Of a DNA stretch of 64,000 bases, positions 45,801 through 58,100 are shown piece by piece; within the stretch, counting starts at the first letter, position 1; every line of letters starts with the position of its first letter. The stretch is from Lineus longissimus. Taxonomy: Eukaryota; Nemertea; Pilidiophora; Heteronemertea; Lineidae. The position numbers were made by a program, and so were the translations under genes. The notes under the pieces are model-generated. The model searched no databases. It was given only the letters and a program-made list of their open reading frames with translations, and was not told the origin of the DNA. The stretch is from contig NC_088312.1 in assembly GCF_910592395.1 (NCBI RefSeq), positions 6,820,001-6,884,000 of the forward strand, read 5' to 3'.

Positions 45801-46860
45801 GTGACATTGAAGCGCCGCTCAGGATATTACGTATTTCAGATCCTTGCCCCATGCGTTATGATTTCGTTCCTTGTGACCGTCACATTTTATATTCCGCCGG
45901 AATCTGGGGAGAAGGTGTCGTTCAGTGTCACGATATTCTTGGCGTTTACTGTCTACCAGCTGATGATTGCCGACATTGTACCCAAATCCGCCGGGAGTGA
46001 CCAAACACCACTGATAAGTAAGTATTTGAAGCATAAAGTGGAACCCCCTTAGCGGACACCTCTCGATTAAGGACAATTTCTCTATCAAGGACACTGTTTT
46101 TGGTCCGAAAATAGCAATTTTCATTCACTTTGATCATTCTCATCAGGACACCTCTCTATTAAGGACAGCACTTGCCAGTCTCAAGGTTGTCCTTTATAAA
46201 GAGGTTCTACTGTATTTGTAAGACCAAATGATTGAATAGAATGTAGGTCCATATCTGCAAGGTATATCAGGCAGGGAACAACTTCATTATTTTGTTAACC
46301 TGCGACTTATGACCACCTTTTATTCTCGCACTTGTTTCTTTAACTTAAACGTACCCTACTGGGAGCTAATGATGATAGCAAATCTTATTCCAGCTCTTTA
46401 CCTTACCTCCCTGATAGCTATGTCAGCCGCAGCCGTATTCCTTGCTATCTTAATTCTCACCATCTACCATCACGACCCCGGGAAGCCTGTCCCAAAGTGG
46501 ATGACATCACTGATCTTTGGCTGCCTGGCGACGATAACCCTCAAGCGGCAAGCAGTCCGTAACCTCGGATTGAAGAGCAACAACACTGTTGAGACCACCG
46601 TCCATTCCATCTCGTCGTCTCAGCGGAAACAAGAGGACAGTAAACTGGAAAGATCACCAGGAAGGAATGTTCCCACAGGCGACATAGGATTGGCCTTCCC
46701 GACTGAAGAAAAACTAGAAGCACTCGAAGACAGAAGGCATGCACCAGCTTGGAAAATGGCCGCGACAATTTTGGACAGGTTCTTCTTCATGACGTTTCTA
46801 TGTTTCGCATTCTGTTGTAATTTCGTTTTTTTTGGGATCGTGCCCTATGTGTACGTGTAA
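42843..46860 (+). CDS. Pentameric ligand-gated ion channel subunit lacking the second loop cysteine
   Basis: Six exons in phase (42843-42933, 43209-43342, 44791-44835, 45196-45305, 45464-46017, 46394-46860) give 466 residues. There is a signal peptide (1-about 25), then the ligand-binding domain with LLDGYTGIGRPI, AWRDAHLRWYP and LWYPDI, as in nicotinic-type receptors. The signature loop has C163 and FPFD (170-173), but the partner cysteine (expected at 177) is Val. Transmembrane helices M1-M3 are clear; M2 is preceded by SGEKVSFSV, with the Glu typical of cation-selective channels. M4 ends at the C-terminus. No vicinal CysCys is present in loop C, so it is not an alpha-type acetylcholine subunit. 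It forms a plasma-membrane channel, alone or with other subunits; the ligand is unknown. Confidence 0.92.
46036..46212. mobile_element. Short pogo-like MITE in the channel gene
   Basis: The ends AGTGGAACCCCCTTAGCGGACA and AAAGAGGTTCTACTG are imperfect inverted repeats bordered by TA. Internal ATTAAGGACA words repeat. It begins 18 bp after the exon 5 splice junction. The ends resemble those of the larger element at 28512. Confidence 0.7.
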
Positions 46861-49561
46861 GTATCAAGGTCGCCTTTAATTTAAGTTGGCAAACAAATGT
46901 CGATCGATATTCATATATTGCAAGAATCAGCGCTAGTATTCATTGTATGGCTGTACATGTACCCGCAGCACAGAGCAACAACCACCGGCAGCTGCCGCGG
47001 GAAACCGCGTGGCTTTAACAGGCCCTGGATTTATTTCGATGCAAGTTATTGACGGTTGTAGCATGGTTGAAGACATTGATCATGTAGATCCCATCTGAAG
47101 AAACAAATGCAGATCTTTTCAATGATGGAGCCTACTCAATTTTCCATCTCGACGTGACTATGAAGCTGTCCGCGTTTGCATTGATATCGTTCTTCTGATA
47201 GCTTTCTAAATCTCCCCTTTTGCTACTTTGGTTGTTGTAAATATGCGTTGTACTTTTCTATCTCAACATGGCCGAAGTTTTTGTCATCGTTCCGCCCCAG
47301 TAAGTCCAAAGTCAGACCCAAGCTTACAGTTCGGACTCCAAGAGAAGATATCGTTAAAGGGACGGTTCCATCTCGAATAATAGCCTTGTGTGTCAGGATA
47401 TATATATCTTCACATTTCTATCTGGATGCCTAGAAAGCTCATTGGTGTTGGATGAAATGGAACAACAAGAATCCAATGTAATCCCCGATTAAAATAGACA
47501 GAAAAATAATTTATTTCAAATCACTGGTGATAATCACAAAAGATCCTTAACAACAGATAACATCTTCTCTCTTCCGTATATACATTACAAACTAACGGTG
47601 GGTTTGGAAATAAGGGACCCCTCAATTGCTGATGGCTCATGCAGTGACTTGTTCCTCTCCGATACCAATAATATTGCAAAGCCAAATCCAAGTAAAAGTA
47701 TTGGTAATGAAAAAAGTGATTTTTTTGACCTACTTTGTGCATGTAGTGAGTGGTGACATGCAAAAAAGGACTCCGTGTTTTGGCGCAAAGGACTCCTCTT
47801 CGAATAAGGAGTTGGTCTCTGGTGAGAATAAAAACAAAATGATAAAAGTATGTGTTGACTACAGATAGAAACGTGGCCATTTTCACCAATAGAGAGCCTA
47901 ACTCAAACAATAGCGGTGGGATACACATCATGCAACACCAGTACAACATTCTGGAGTGCCCAGTCACAACAGGCCCGGCATGACAGGTGGCAATACAGTG
48001 TGAAGATCAGCTTTTAGACGAACTAAACTCTTCCCCAGGATTTTCGGCTTTCTCGGCCTCTGCCCACCTCAATCACGGACCTGTAAGCCTATAGTATCGG
48101 CACAGGTCCATGCCTCTTATGTTGCTGCATGAGATTTGAAATCCATCATTCAACCATTTGCATCGGGGATCATATAACCATCACAATTTTGAGGAACACG
48201 GCACATAGTAAACAGATAAACGGATAGATACCGTCGGATTGTCCAACTAGCCTTTCTTCCACTTTCCTCAATGTTGTTGGTCATCAGTCGTTTCTTGGCC
48301 GTTTCGTTTAACCTAACGCACCTACATCGTGCTGACATTCGCTGCAGCATTTATACCTGAAATGGAAATTTTTGAATCCTTTTTCTTTTACGAACTTGCC
48401 CTTTTCGAGGTGGATGACAGCCTGCAATACTTTAGATGCACTGTAGATGTACTGTATATATTTCACCAACCAGAAGTTTTCGAATGTCAACCGCAACCAG
48501 TAATTAACAAAAGGATGAGGAAGGCATTTCAACATCCTCGTCAGTTAAAACCACCTGAAGTGACCTTTAGCATTAAAGAGTTACATGACTGCCAGTCAAC
48601 CTCAGTAGTAGTATTCCTCTTTTTTTAACGACAGGTGGCATGATAACTCATCACTGCTAATAAACACATCTCACGGAGGATCTCCATTTCACCAAAAAAC
48701 ACTATAAAGTGGTAAATGATGACAATAGATTGACTAAGATTAACTGGCCTATAAATAGCTCGTATTACACCGGCAATCTGGGTTTAGGCAACTTTGAGCT
48801 GCTACTACCGTCCCAGCTTGGGACACTATGACAACACAACAAGCTAGAAGGTCAGTTACATGTAATTGCTCGTCATTTGAAGCAGTAACTGGACCCCGCT
48901 CGTGACTGCTGCTTATACAGATTTCACACTTTTGTTGTTTTATACAACACACTAGGGTGTACGTCCGAGACAGTAACGAAATATATCAACAAAGGTCACA
49001 TATTATTCCGGTGATTGGGAACAAAAAGCACATTTTTTCTTTCTACATCCATGAACACAACATTACTCTGTATTGTTATTTCACTTAAAGGCAAAGCATC
49101 AGCATTGGGAGCATCCACTCTATCAATGGATTGACATGACTGTATTCCATGACCATTACACATTGCACACGAAAACGTATTCCAATCTTCTGAATGACAA
49201 ATGGCTTGCCATCTTGTATCAACAGTGGAAAAACAAGTCGCAACATCCATGTGCTGAGAACTTTTCGCGTCTGCACGATCAAGTGCTTTAGAATTCGAAT
49301 GATGAAAGGGAATGGAAAAGAACTTGACGCCTCATAGTTACAACTGGGTGAAGCAAATTAGGTTCCAATACTTCTATAAATCCAGTGTCCAGTCCCATTC
49401 AACCTAGTGAAGTAAGAGAGGTGGCACTTGACACTTTCTCTCCGGCGAAGCACAGTTTGCCCATGAAATAACCGTATGTATGCGTATTCCTCCGTCATTG
49501 GCAGTTGCTTAAGGTTATCTGTAACAAAACTTAGTGCGATGCTCCTCCTTCCCGCACTAGC
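46861..49561. other. Convergent intergenic region
   Basis: This 2.7-kb stretch separates the channel gene (plus) from the acidic precursor gene (minus). Short open frames on both strands show no domain, signal peptide or splice partners. No repeat with clear ends was found. Confidence 0.5.
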
Positions 49562-52500
49562 TTACTTCTTTTTCTGAAACAAAAAGATAAATAAATAATG
49601 AAATTGGCTTTATACATGTCGTATTAGTGAAAAAGGTGACGTGCGCGGTTGGAACGCCTACTGGGTCTTATCGCTGTTCGCTTCCTCTAACAAAGCTACC
49701 GTTGGTTAATATGAATAAAAACTTAGTAAATGGCTGCTTTTATTTCAGTTTTGTACAAAACGGCCCAGTGTAAATGCACACCAAGTTTTAAGTTGCCTTT
49801 CGCCAAAATATGATAAATGGTAGCCTCATATGTACACATTTCTGATATCACACAATGTAAAATTGGTTGGATTAACTTTGAATCTCGTGCCTGGCTTAAA
49901 TATCAAATACACTATTTCTGATTGTACAAACGAGAGATCTCCCGTAATATTTTGTTCAATCAGCCCAATCTTATCATATAAAAAAACTATTGCGACCTTA
50001 CCTCATCCAAGTCTCCAAGAAGACTTTCCCAGCGTTCCTCCACCGAATCTTCGCGGGAACGCTTCAATGCTCGGGCAAGTCTGTAAAGTCTAGCGTACTC
50101 CTCCATGACTCCCCTCTTCTCTGCTGCAGGGGGAATAAGTGCTTGCCAAGGCTCCCGATCTTCAGTATAAGATGGGTAAAAATCATCAGCTCGCTTTATT
50201 CCGGGCAACATACTCAGCATTTCTTGATTACGTTTGTCGGGTTGTGGAGCGATTGGGTTGTATTCCATTGGGTAGTAATAAGGCTCCGATGGTACGTCAT
50301 ATGCAGGGAGTTGTTGTGCCTCCATCTGTTCCTCCAATTCTTCCTCCATTTCTTTCTCCAACTCTTCCTCGGGGGTTTCATCATCAGCCAGGTAGTAGGG
50401 AGCCTCCTCCTCCATCGCAGGTTCCATCATGGCTTCCAGCTCAAGCTCCTGTTGAATATCATCATTCACAGCCGCCGGTTCCCACTCTTCCGAAGGTGGC
50501 GCCAACTCTTCTTCCACCCCATAATTGTCATATTCCGGGTTGGCCGCGTAATTTTCCTCATATTCGGGAAGCTCATACACTGGTTCCAGTTCTTCTTCCT
50601 GTTGTTTCTCGTCCTCCATTTCCTTGTACTTGTAGTACAGGTTGTATAGATCGTTAAGTGATAGTGGGTATTCTGTGTCCCTCTTGGACCGAGATTTCGT
50701 GTCGTCCTCGTTGGCGACCATGGACATACCAGCCTCGGAGCCCTGGAGTGCTGCCTCCCGCTTCTGTCTGTTGACATTGCGTTTCTTACGGTCGAGCCAT
50801 TGGTAGGGGTCGGAATAGAGCGCATTATACTCATCTGGAAAGAGAAATACATCTAGAAAAGCGGTCAGAACACCTATGATATTCAGTGTATAGGCTTTCG
50901 CGTGTACGTTGCCTCATCCCATATGCGTTGTCTGTAAGCTTAGCAATGTCAATACTGATCGAGGGTCAAGATGTCGCGTGTATACATGCGTTTACCACTT
51001 AATTGCTGTTGCGCACAGCCCCAATCTGGCGAAGTGTTCTGACATTCCTAATTCTGGCGCCATCTGAAGCTGCCATAATGGTATTGACTACAGCATTCAA
51101 TCATAATCCATCATTATAAAACTTTGTAACTTGGGTAAAATAGGTGACAACATCTATCTTTTCCATTCTCGCTTGAATATTATGTCTGCTTTGGAGAGTG
51201 TGCAACATCGTGACTATCAGTCTTTTAGTCAGCAAAACACCGGGGAAAGACAGCCGTGGCGATTTGCATTTGTAGCTAAACCCGCTTGACTTTCTCTATT
51301 GGCATCCCCCACGGGTATTCTCGACAAGCCTTGCCCTTGCATCTCAACAGGGCCACAGCAAAACCTGCATGTATATGTATGATACAAACATATGCAATTT
51401 TGAGAGTGTTTCGTTCAAAATTCAGAGAATGTTGTTGGCCTATCAATAGTTTCTCAATTTACTACAATAAACCGCTATAATATTTTGAGATAGAAATAGG
51501 TCAGGCTTTACAATCCCACGAGGCATAAACCGAACCATTCCGAATGCCTGTATTGACGTCATTGCATCGCACCACCTGGTTAATGTTCATACGGCTCGAT
51601 TAGCACTTCCTCTACATACCGTACTGGTTGTGCAAAGTAACGGCGTATTAGCAGGTTGTTAGTTTAGTCGTCTATTGGGATTGTACCAGTACATGTAACG
51701 AGTATAGAGGTTAGCCTTAACACCAAAACCATGCTTGATGATGAGGACTCGGGGAAAGAACTACCACCTCTCGTTCACGCTGTATGCAACGATGACCTTC
51801 AGCAGGTAGGTCTACCAAATAGGGTAACGGTACCACCACAGAGTTCGACCACTGAGTTGGGTGTTCGCTGCATGAACATGAAGAAGCTCAACTTGATATT
51901 CAGGGCCTTTCAATCGGTAGCCTCCAGTCATTGACCAACCTCACATTGGTTTATGTGTGTGAATGGCTCCTGCATTCCACGATTGAAGAACAATCAACTC
52001 TGATAGCTGTTAATGATGATATACCTATATGTATATATATTAACAGTACGGCATAGTACATAACTCTGAATACACTTGTAAAATGGAGCACCAGTGTGAT
52101 ATCTCCAAGTTTTTCCAGATTCAATTCACTGATAGTGTTGCAGGTCAAGGTTTTCGCTCCAGTTTTCCACTTTCTCCAGGAAGGACTTATTGTGATACGG
52201 GGTACATCAGCGAGTTGCATTCAAAAACCTTACACTGGTTCAAATTTCTCGTTGCAGGTGCGGATCTTGATAAAGAGAGTTCATGACAGGTACACTCGCC
52301 ATTGGGCGTTGCTAAAGGCGATCAAAGGGAGGAACACATCTATTGTTAAATTTCTGCTTGATCAACGTATTTATCATAAAAAGGTTCAGAAACTGTGGTC
52401 GTACAACTGTCTAATGCGCTATGCTTACGAAAGCGAAGATATATCGGTGGTAAAACTGCTGCTGGCTAGTGGTGCTGATCCGTATAACGGGGCATTCCAC

Positions 52501-55166
52501 ATAACGTCTACGGGGAGAACAAAAGACCCCACTGACGTTCAAATGGAAGTACTTTTAAATGATGAAATGAGGTTTCAACTGCCCACAGATAGCAAAGCGT
52601 GCTATCTAGGTTGGTTTGCTGTTCCAGAGAAAAGACCAATAGAGCGTTCTCTTATGTGTGATGCAATACGTAAAGGAGACACTGAAACGATCAGATTATT
52701 GCTGGAGTTTGATAACTGCAAGACAAGGTCGAATAATATGCGCTACTTAGCTCTGTTTGCTGCGTATACTATTGGCGATGAGGCGAAGGTGGAGGCGTTA
52801 GTCAAATGGTGCCTTGCTGCTGACCGACATTTCATTGATAAACAACTTGAAACGGTAATTCTCGACGGAGAAATAGAACATGTTAAGATGCTACTTGATT
52901 ATGTAACGAATATAAATGCTAGCATGGCAAAAACTGAAAGGCAAGAAACACCGCTTCTTCTTGCTGTACGTGTGGAAAGGACAGATATCTGTGATCTGTT
53001 GTTGAAGAATGGTGCCGATATTAACTTGATGTCGGAAAGATTTCAGAACTACTCACATAGTCTTCCACTTCCGAGTGGCTGCCCATATTATCCGCCAGCT
53101 CTGAGCCGACTGACACGGCCACTACTCGTTGCTCTCGGGAGCTTTTCTGACCGTTATACCAAGTCCAACATGGTGTCTTACCTACTGAGCCTCGGAGCAG
53201 ACCCGAATCTCCCCGATGGAGAGGGAAAGATGCCTCTCCATTACGCAGTTCACCATGGAGCACACAATGAAACGATAAAGATGCTGCTGCAGTATGGTGC
53301 TGATGTTAATCCTCAAGACAAGAGCATAGGACACTCACTCCTAAGTCGCCTACTTGAATATGAATATCATCATGGGCGAAACCACAACATGTATAATGAC
53401 AAATACTATGAACGTGCGTGTATGTTTATTTGGGCGGGGACTGATGTTGGTGTTTATTACTCTTGGTCTCGGGTGACGATGGATACGGCGCGTGGAAAGT
53501 GGAGGAAATTTCTAAGCTTACGCAGGAAGGGTACTGAATGGGTTCCTAGTTACAGAATAGAGTGGTGGACGACCCGTTTTGATGATTGCGTACTCAAATG
53601 CATATTGTCCCATCTGGATGCTCGGACTGCTACTTGCACTTCGAAGTTAAACCTGGTCACAACTCTGGTAATGAGTGGTTCACTCACCCGCAGTGATGTA
53701 TCAAAGCTCTATGAGCAAATCAGGGCGAAAGATGACTGGACCTCTACGGAATGGCACGAGGATGTGGTGGGATTCATAAGCGAATTCCTTGCTAGAGGTT
53801 ACACACTACAGGAACTCTGCCGCCTGAAACTACGACAGTCAATCCAGCCACCGCTGTGGGTGAAAGTCATGTCAGAGCACATCAAGTTACCCAAGCCATT
53901 GAAAGCGTACTTGCTTGATGAACAGGTGCCAGCTGAACAGTCGGAGCCAGGACTGAGCCGAACTGACACATAATACGCCCACCGGAACGTGTAGTTCTTC
54001 ATTAGTGAGAGCTTAAAGCCTGGTAACAGAAAGTCGATTCGATTCGGCCCCTTTTCCTCTGTTTATTCCGCTGTGTCTACTACTATACTTCGGAAGAGCT
54101 ATTATTGAATCATTGGCCCGCTGTCAGAAATGTATCTAAACTAACCAAGTCATCACTCTGCTAGCTATATGGACAATACATTTCTCTGAAATAAGTTGTT
54201 GATAAAATGCACATGACATTTGTATTGGGTAACACGGATATTCACGAAACCGTACACGATGCACGATTCATCCTTTTTGAGGTACTTAATTCCCATTATC
54301 TCTCATTATTCACTAACGAGAGCCCATACAATTTCCAAAACGCCAAGTCATCACGGTTATATACTCAGACTTACCTTGTGAGGCAACGAAGCTTTTTTGG
54401 TGCAACTTGTATATTTAAACCCAGGAAAATTATCAAAAGTCTACCAAACTCGAGCAGGGGAACTCCCCCGGCCCTAATCGTGATCCTTCATGAATGGCGA
54501 TGGCAGTATTATTTATGGACTTCTCTTCCACGTCAATGCTGTTGTAATGATTATAATCATGATGTGTCGTTTAACAACAGTTGACGTTCATGGTCTCTCC
54601 TCACAACTCCTATCACTGGAATAAGTACCTACCATATTGATATTCGTCAGCCGCAGGTTGCTCCTGTGCCATCTCCATGTTGCCAGACATCAGCTCCTCT
54701 GGTGGGACTTCTTCGGACGATTCCGTGACCTCGCTCTCCTGGTCAGGTAGCTCAGAAGAGTTGACGTCATTGATCTCCTTCTCCCGAGCTCCCAAATTGA
54801 AGATCTCCTGGGGCTGAAACACCGCATCCTCCTCTACTTCTTTCTCCTCGGCAACCTCGTCATTGTTAGGTACCTCATCCAAAACCTTCTCGTCCTCATC
54901 GACCTTCACCTTTTCTTCAAGGTCACTGTTGTTGTCTGTCTCGGGCACCGCCTCGGCAACCTTCGCGAGGTCCATAACCACCTTCTCCATGACCTCATCA
55001 TCAGGCGGCGTATCATCGGCTACATCGGATTTTGCTATTTCTGTTTTGTCGACCTCGTTTTCCTTGACCTCAATTTTGCCGTTTTCATCGCGATTTTTTA
55101 GCTCGAGAGCAGGGCGTGGAGCATTTTGATGGTTGCCTACTATCACAGTTTCTTCTGAGCGTTTCA
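49562..55166 (-). CDS. Acidic dibasic-rich secretory precursor, granin/prohormone-like (5' end missing)
   Basis: Three exons join in phase: 54633-55166, 50002-50834 and a tail exon 49562-49573 that adds KKK and a stop; about 460 residues are seen. The upstream border is a splice acceptor in phase 1, so the signal-peptide exon lies further right and was not identified. The protein is extremely rich in Glu/Asp and carries many paired-basic cleavage sites (KKR, QKR, SKR, DKR, IKR, EKR, LKR). Short Tyr- and Leu-rich segments lie between them (SLNDLYNLYYKYKEME, GVMEEYARLYRLARAL). Acidic composition plus dibasic sites is the pattern of granins and neuropeptide precursors stored in dense-core vesicles. 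No known peptide family is recognised, so the role is inferred. Without splicing to the tail exon, the frame would end at 49987. Confidence 0.65.
51731..53973 (+). CDS. Ankyrin-repeat and SOCS-box (ASB-like) protein
   Basis: Two exons (51731-51805, 52258-53973) join in phase 0 to give 596 residues. About eight ankyrin repeats are visible, for example ISVVKLLLASGADPYNG, TDICDLLLKNGADINLM, SYLLSLGADPNLPDGEGKMP and TIKMLLQYGADVNPQD. The C-terminal segment (about residues 539-582) has a SOCS-box layout: a BC-box-like TLQELCRLKLRQSI and a Cul5-box-like LPKP followed by LKAYLLDE. ASB proteins are substrate adaptors of Cullin-5/Elongin-BC ubiquitin ligases, with the ankyrin surface choosing the target; the target here is unknown. 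The start codon gives a 25-residue first exon ending in a GTAGGT donor. The whole gene lies within, and antisense to, the large intron of the acidic precursor gene. Confidence 0.85.
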
Positions 55167-58100
55167 CTGAAAGATAAGAATAAAAAAGTATCAGTATAGT
55201 TCGAATTTGTAAATAGTTAATGTTCCCTTTTCTTGAAAGAATATTCTGTACACTGCTGGTGGCATTCTTCTGAGTAAATTTTGTGACGTCTACCGAATAT
55301 TAGTGTTTCGTAAAACTGTATTTGGGGGAGACCTATGAGATAAAATGTTGCAGTTAGTTGAGGAGGGGAGAATGAAATGATGCTTGTACTTGACCATGCG
55401 AGAGGGAAAGTTCATATCCATGGAGAGTCGCTTACATGTCATTCGATATTGCAAAATCCCCAATCAGCAGCAACCAAATTTGAGTAAACAAACAAGACTG
55501 CCATGAACCTCGCATGTTTGTCATTTGCTTGCTGAAAAAACAAGTTCAACTTGAAAATACGAAGGAGTTGTCACACTGATTGAAAAACGCAGCGTGACAT
55601 TTCAGTTTGCAGCCTCTGACAGGAAATTATACGTAAAATGTCGGAAAGAAGGTTTGCAATGTCAGAAACATGAGCACGCAGCATGAGGATGGCACATAAC
55701 ATTGTGTACTGTGTTATGCCCGGGTAAGCCGATCTTCTAATAGATGTACTGTAGCTGCTCTCGATGTTGCCCAAGCAGCGCCATCATTTTACCATCTGCA
55801 ATGATGATATCATTACCATTGATTATGGCAGTTGGTCGCCGGGATTCCCACGTCCAATAAAAATGATATATTGGAGAATGCCTGCAGCGTGAGGCAGCCA
55901 AGCGGTGGCGAAAAACCTCAAATTCTCTGGAGAAATAGCTTATTCTTTATAAAATAAAATCAATATTGCGTGGGTTTTTTGCGGATGATGACAGGAGGCC
56001 AATGGGATATCCAATATTTGTCGATGCCGAAACGATCAACATGACTTCGCCTTTCGGAAATTGTAATTGATATGACCCACCGACAAGTATTGGCTGAGGA
56101 GGGAATTCTTCACCATATTGATATATGACAATGATATAATTAGTCGAATTGTTGCCAATCGTTTTGTACAAGTGTATGGCACCAAGATCTAAGGCTGAGA
56201 GAGGTTATAGCTTGGGTAACATGTCAATCATCATATCCTAGGGGGAACAGATTGAGTAACTTGGCCATCTACCAGAGGTAACAGATTGAATAAAATGGCG
56301 AATGGCGATCAGCAAATTCCAGAGGTTACAGATTCAAGCCAATAGCTTTCACATTGGCATCTGCCTATATCTATAGCTATATGTCTCAGACAAAAACTTA
56401 TCACCGTAAAAGGGCATTGATTTAATCAAAATGTCAAATCGTGACAAACCTCATTAGCGTAACAGGTAGGTTGCCACTATATATGGTCATTAATGACTGT
56501 TAATACATTTGCCCGTATTGTCTTTAAAAGATAAGGCAATCGGGTTTAACTGTGCTTTCAAGAAACCGAGAGTATAATTTCTCAAACTGTATTCATTTGG
56601 TCGGAATAGATAGACATTTCTGAAAATACTAAAACCCGATTCCCTGCTTAGATGTCAGATATAGAGATATAGAGAATCTAACATCTTAAGCAGTAGCAGC
56701 AGCAACTACATTTAGACCACAATCAGACTGGTTCAAAAAAACATTTTAAGAAGCAGCAGCAACTAACAGATGTTCAATTTCCATCGATGATTGCCGTAAC
56801 CCACCCCAACCAAAAAAAACACCCTCCACACTATCCGTGCTCGTCTTGTTGGACATGTCATCTGATGGATCGGATGACAAAGAAATTGCTTTCACCTCAC
56901 TCTGAATATCAATGGCCGCCATCAGTGCTATAGATCTACAGGTTGAGCAGACTGTGCCATAGGCAGACAGCTTTATAAAACCTAATAAGAAAATGTCATT
57001 ATTCTTCGGGCTTTCTGCCCACCCACCACTCTTCAGCCCTTATCGCTTTCTCGCCCGTCCAAAAACGATTCATATTCAGTCCTGTAACGTGATGCCAATT
57101 AGAGAAGTTATTAGAATGTTTCTGTCGCCTTGTTCATCGGACATTCTTTCCCAGTTCAGTACACTTCAAACTTCGACTCTGACCTATGTAACAGATCAAA
57201 TTGTCCTTAGATACAGTGTGCGAGAGACAAGGATTCTATCAATACTAGAGTATGCGATGTTGATGGAGGTAATGACGTTTATGGTCTATTATCCGTCACC
57301 CTACAATAGGGCCGGACACATTTCCCATGGGAGTATGTTTACCTGCTACACCGGCTATAAAAAAAACAGCGTCATGAGGAAGACATCAATTCCTCGGTGA
57401 ACATATTTTCCGCCACAGATGCAGCCAGCGAGGTGCGCAGTTTGTTTAGTGATCGGGGCGTTCTTTCTAGGAAACGCCGGTGATTGCCATAGAAACAGAA
57501 AATTTATCGGGCGATATTTCTAAAACGTGTCTTTGCTGAATTGGCCCAACCATCTAAGCATTTTAACCCAATGGGGATAAATGAGCGTGCTATTATCATG
57601 GTTGTTCAGATTGCTATGTCGTATAATGTCCACAGGCCAAGAGAGATTTATATTCAAGAAAAGCTTTGAAAGAGTTGCCGCATTGTTTCAATGACCATCG
57701 GGGGCAAGTTCTGCTCCTAGAAGCTAACGTATCTGCTTGCCAATATGAACGGTCATGAATATTGCAATGGTTGATGACATCAGTTACGACTGATTTAATA
57801 GGCATACCTGTTTTTAAAAGCGTTATTGACAATAAGACCGTGTCCACAACCGAACAAGCACAAAGTTTCGAGCTATCAGTTCAATGGCTGAGAAAGCCAC
57901 ACGGGGATATCTTGACTTTCAACTTGGTGATTTCGAGTAAAGCAGCAGTTTGTAGAGTGTTGATGGCCTCTGTTCAACAGTTATAAATCATTAAACATCA
58001 CTTAAGAAACCATACCACTCATATCAAAATGTCACGAATCAAATGTTTCAACGAGATATGCGTAGGCAGGACATGCATGACGACAACGCAACTCGATTCA

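Noticed and set aside
47521-47967. 148-residue minus-strand frame in the convergent intergenic region
   Set aside because: Rich in Cys, Tyr, His and Leu without any motif or splice context; typical of chance frames in AT-rich DNA.
49990-50657. Long plus-strand open frames of about 220 and 170 residues
   Set aside because: Shadows of the Glu-rich exon on the minus strand: GAG/GAA codons read backwards give Leu/Phe/Ser/Pro-rich frames.
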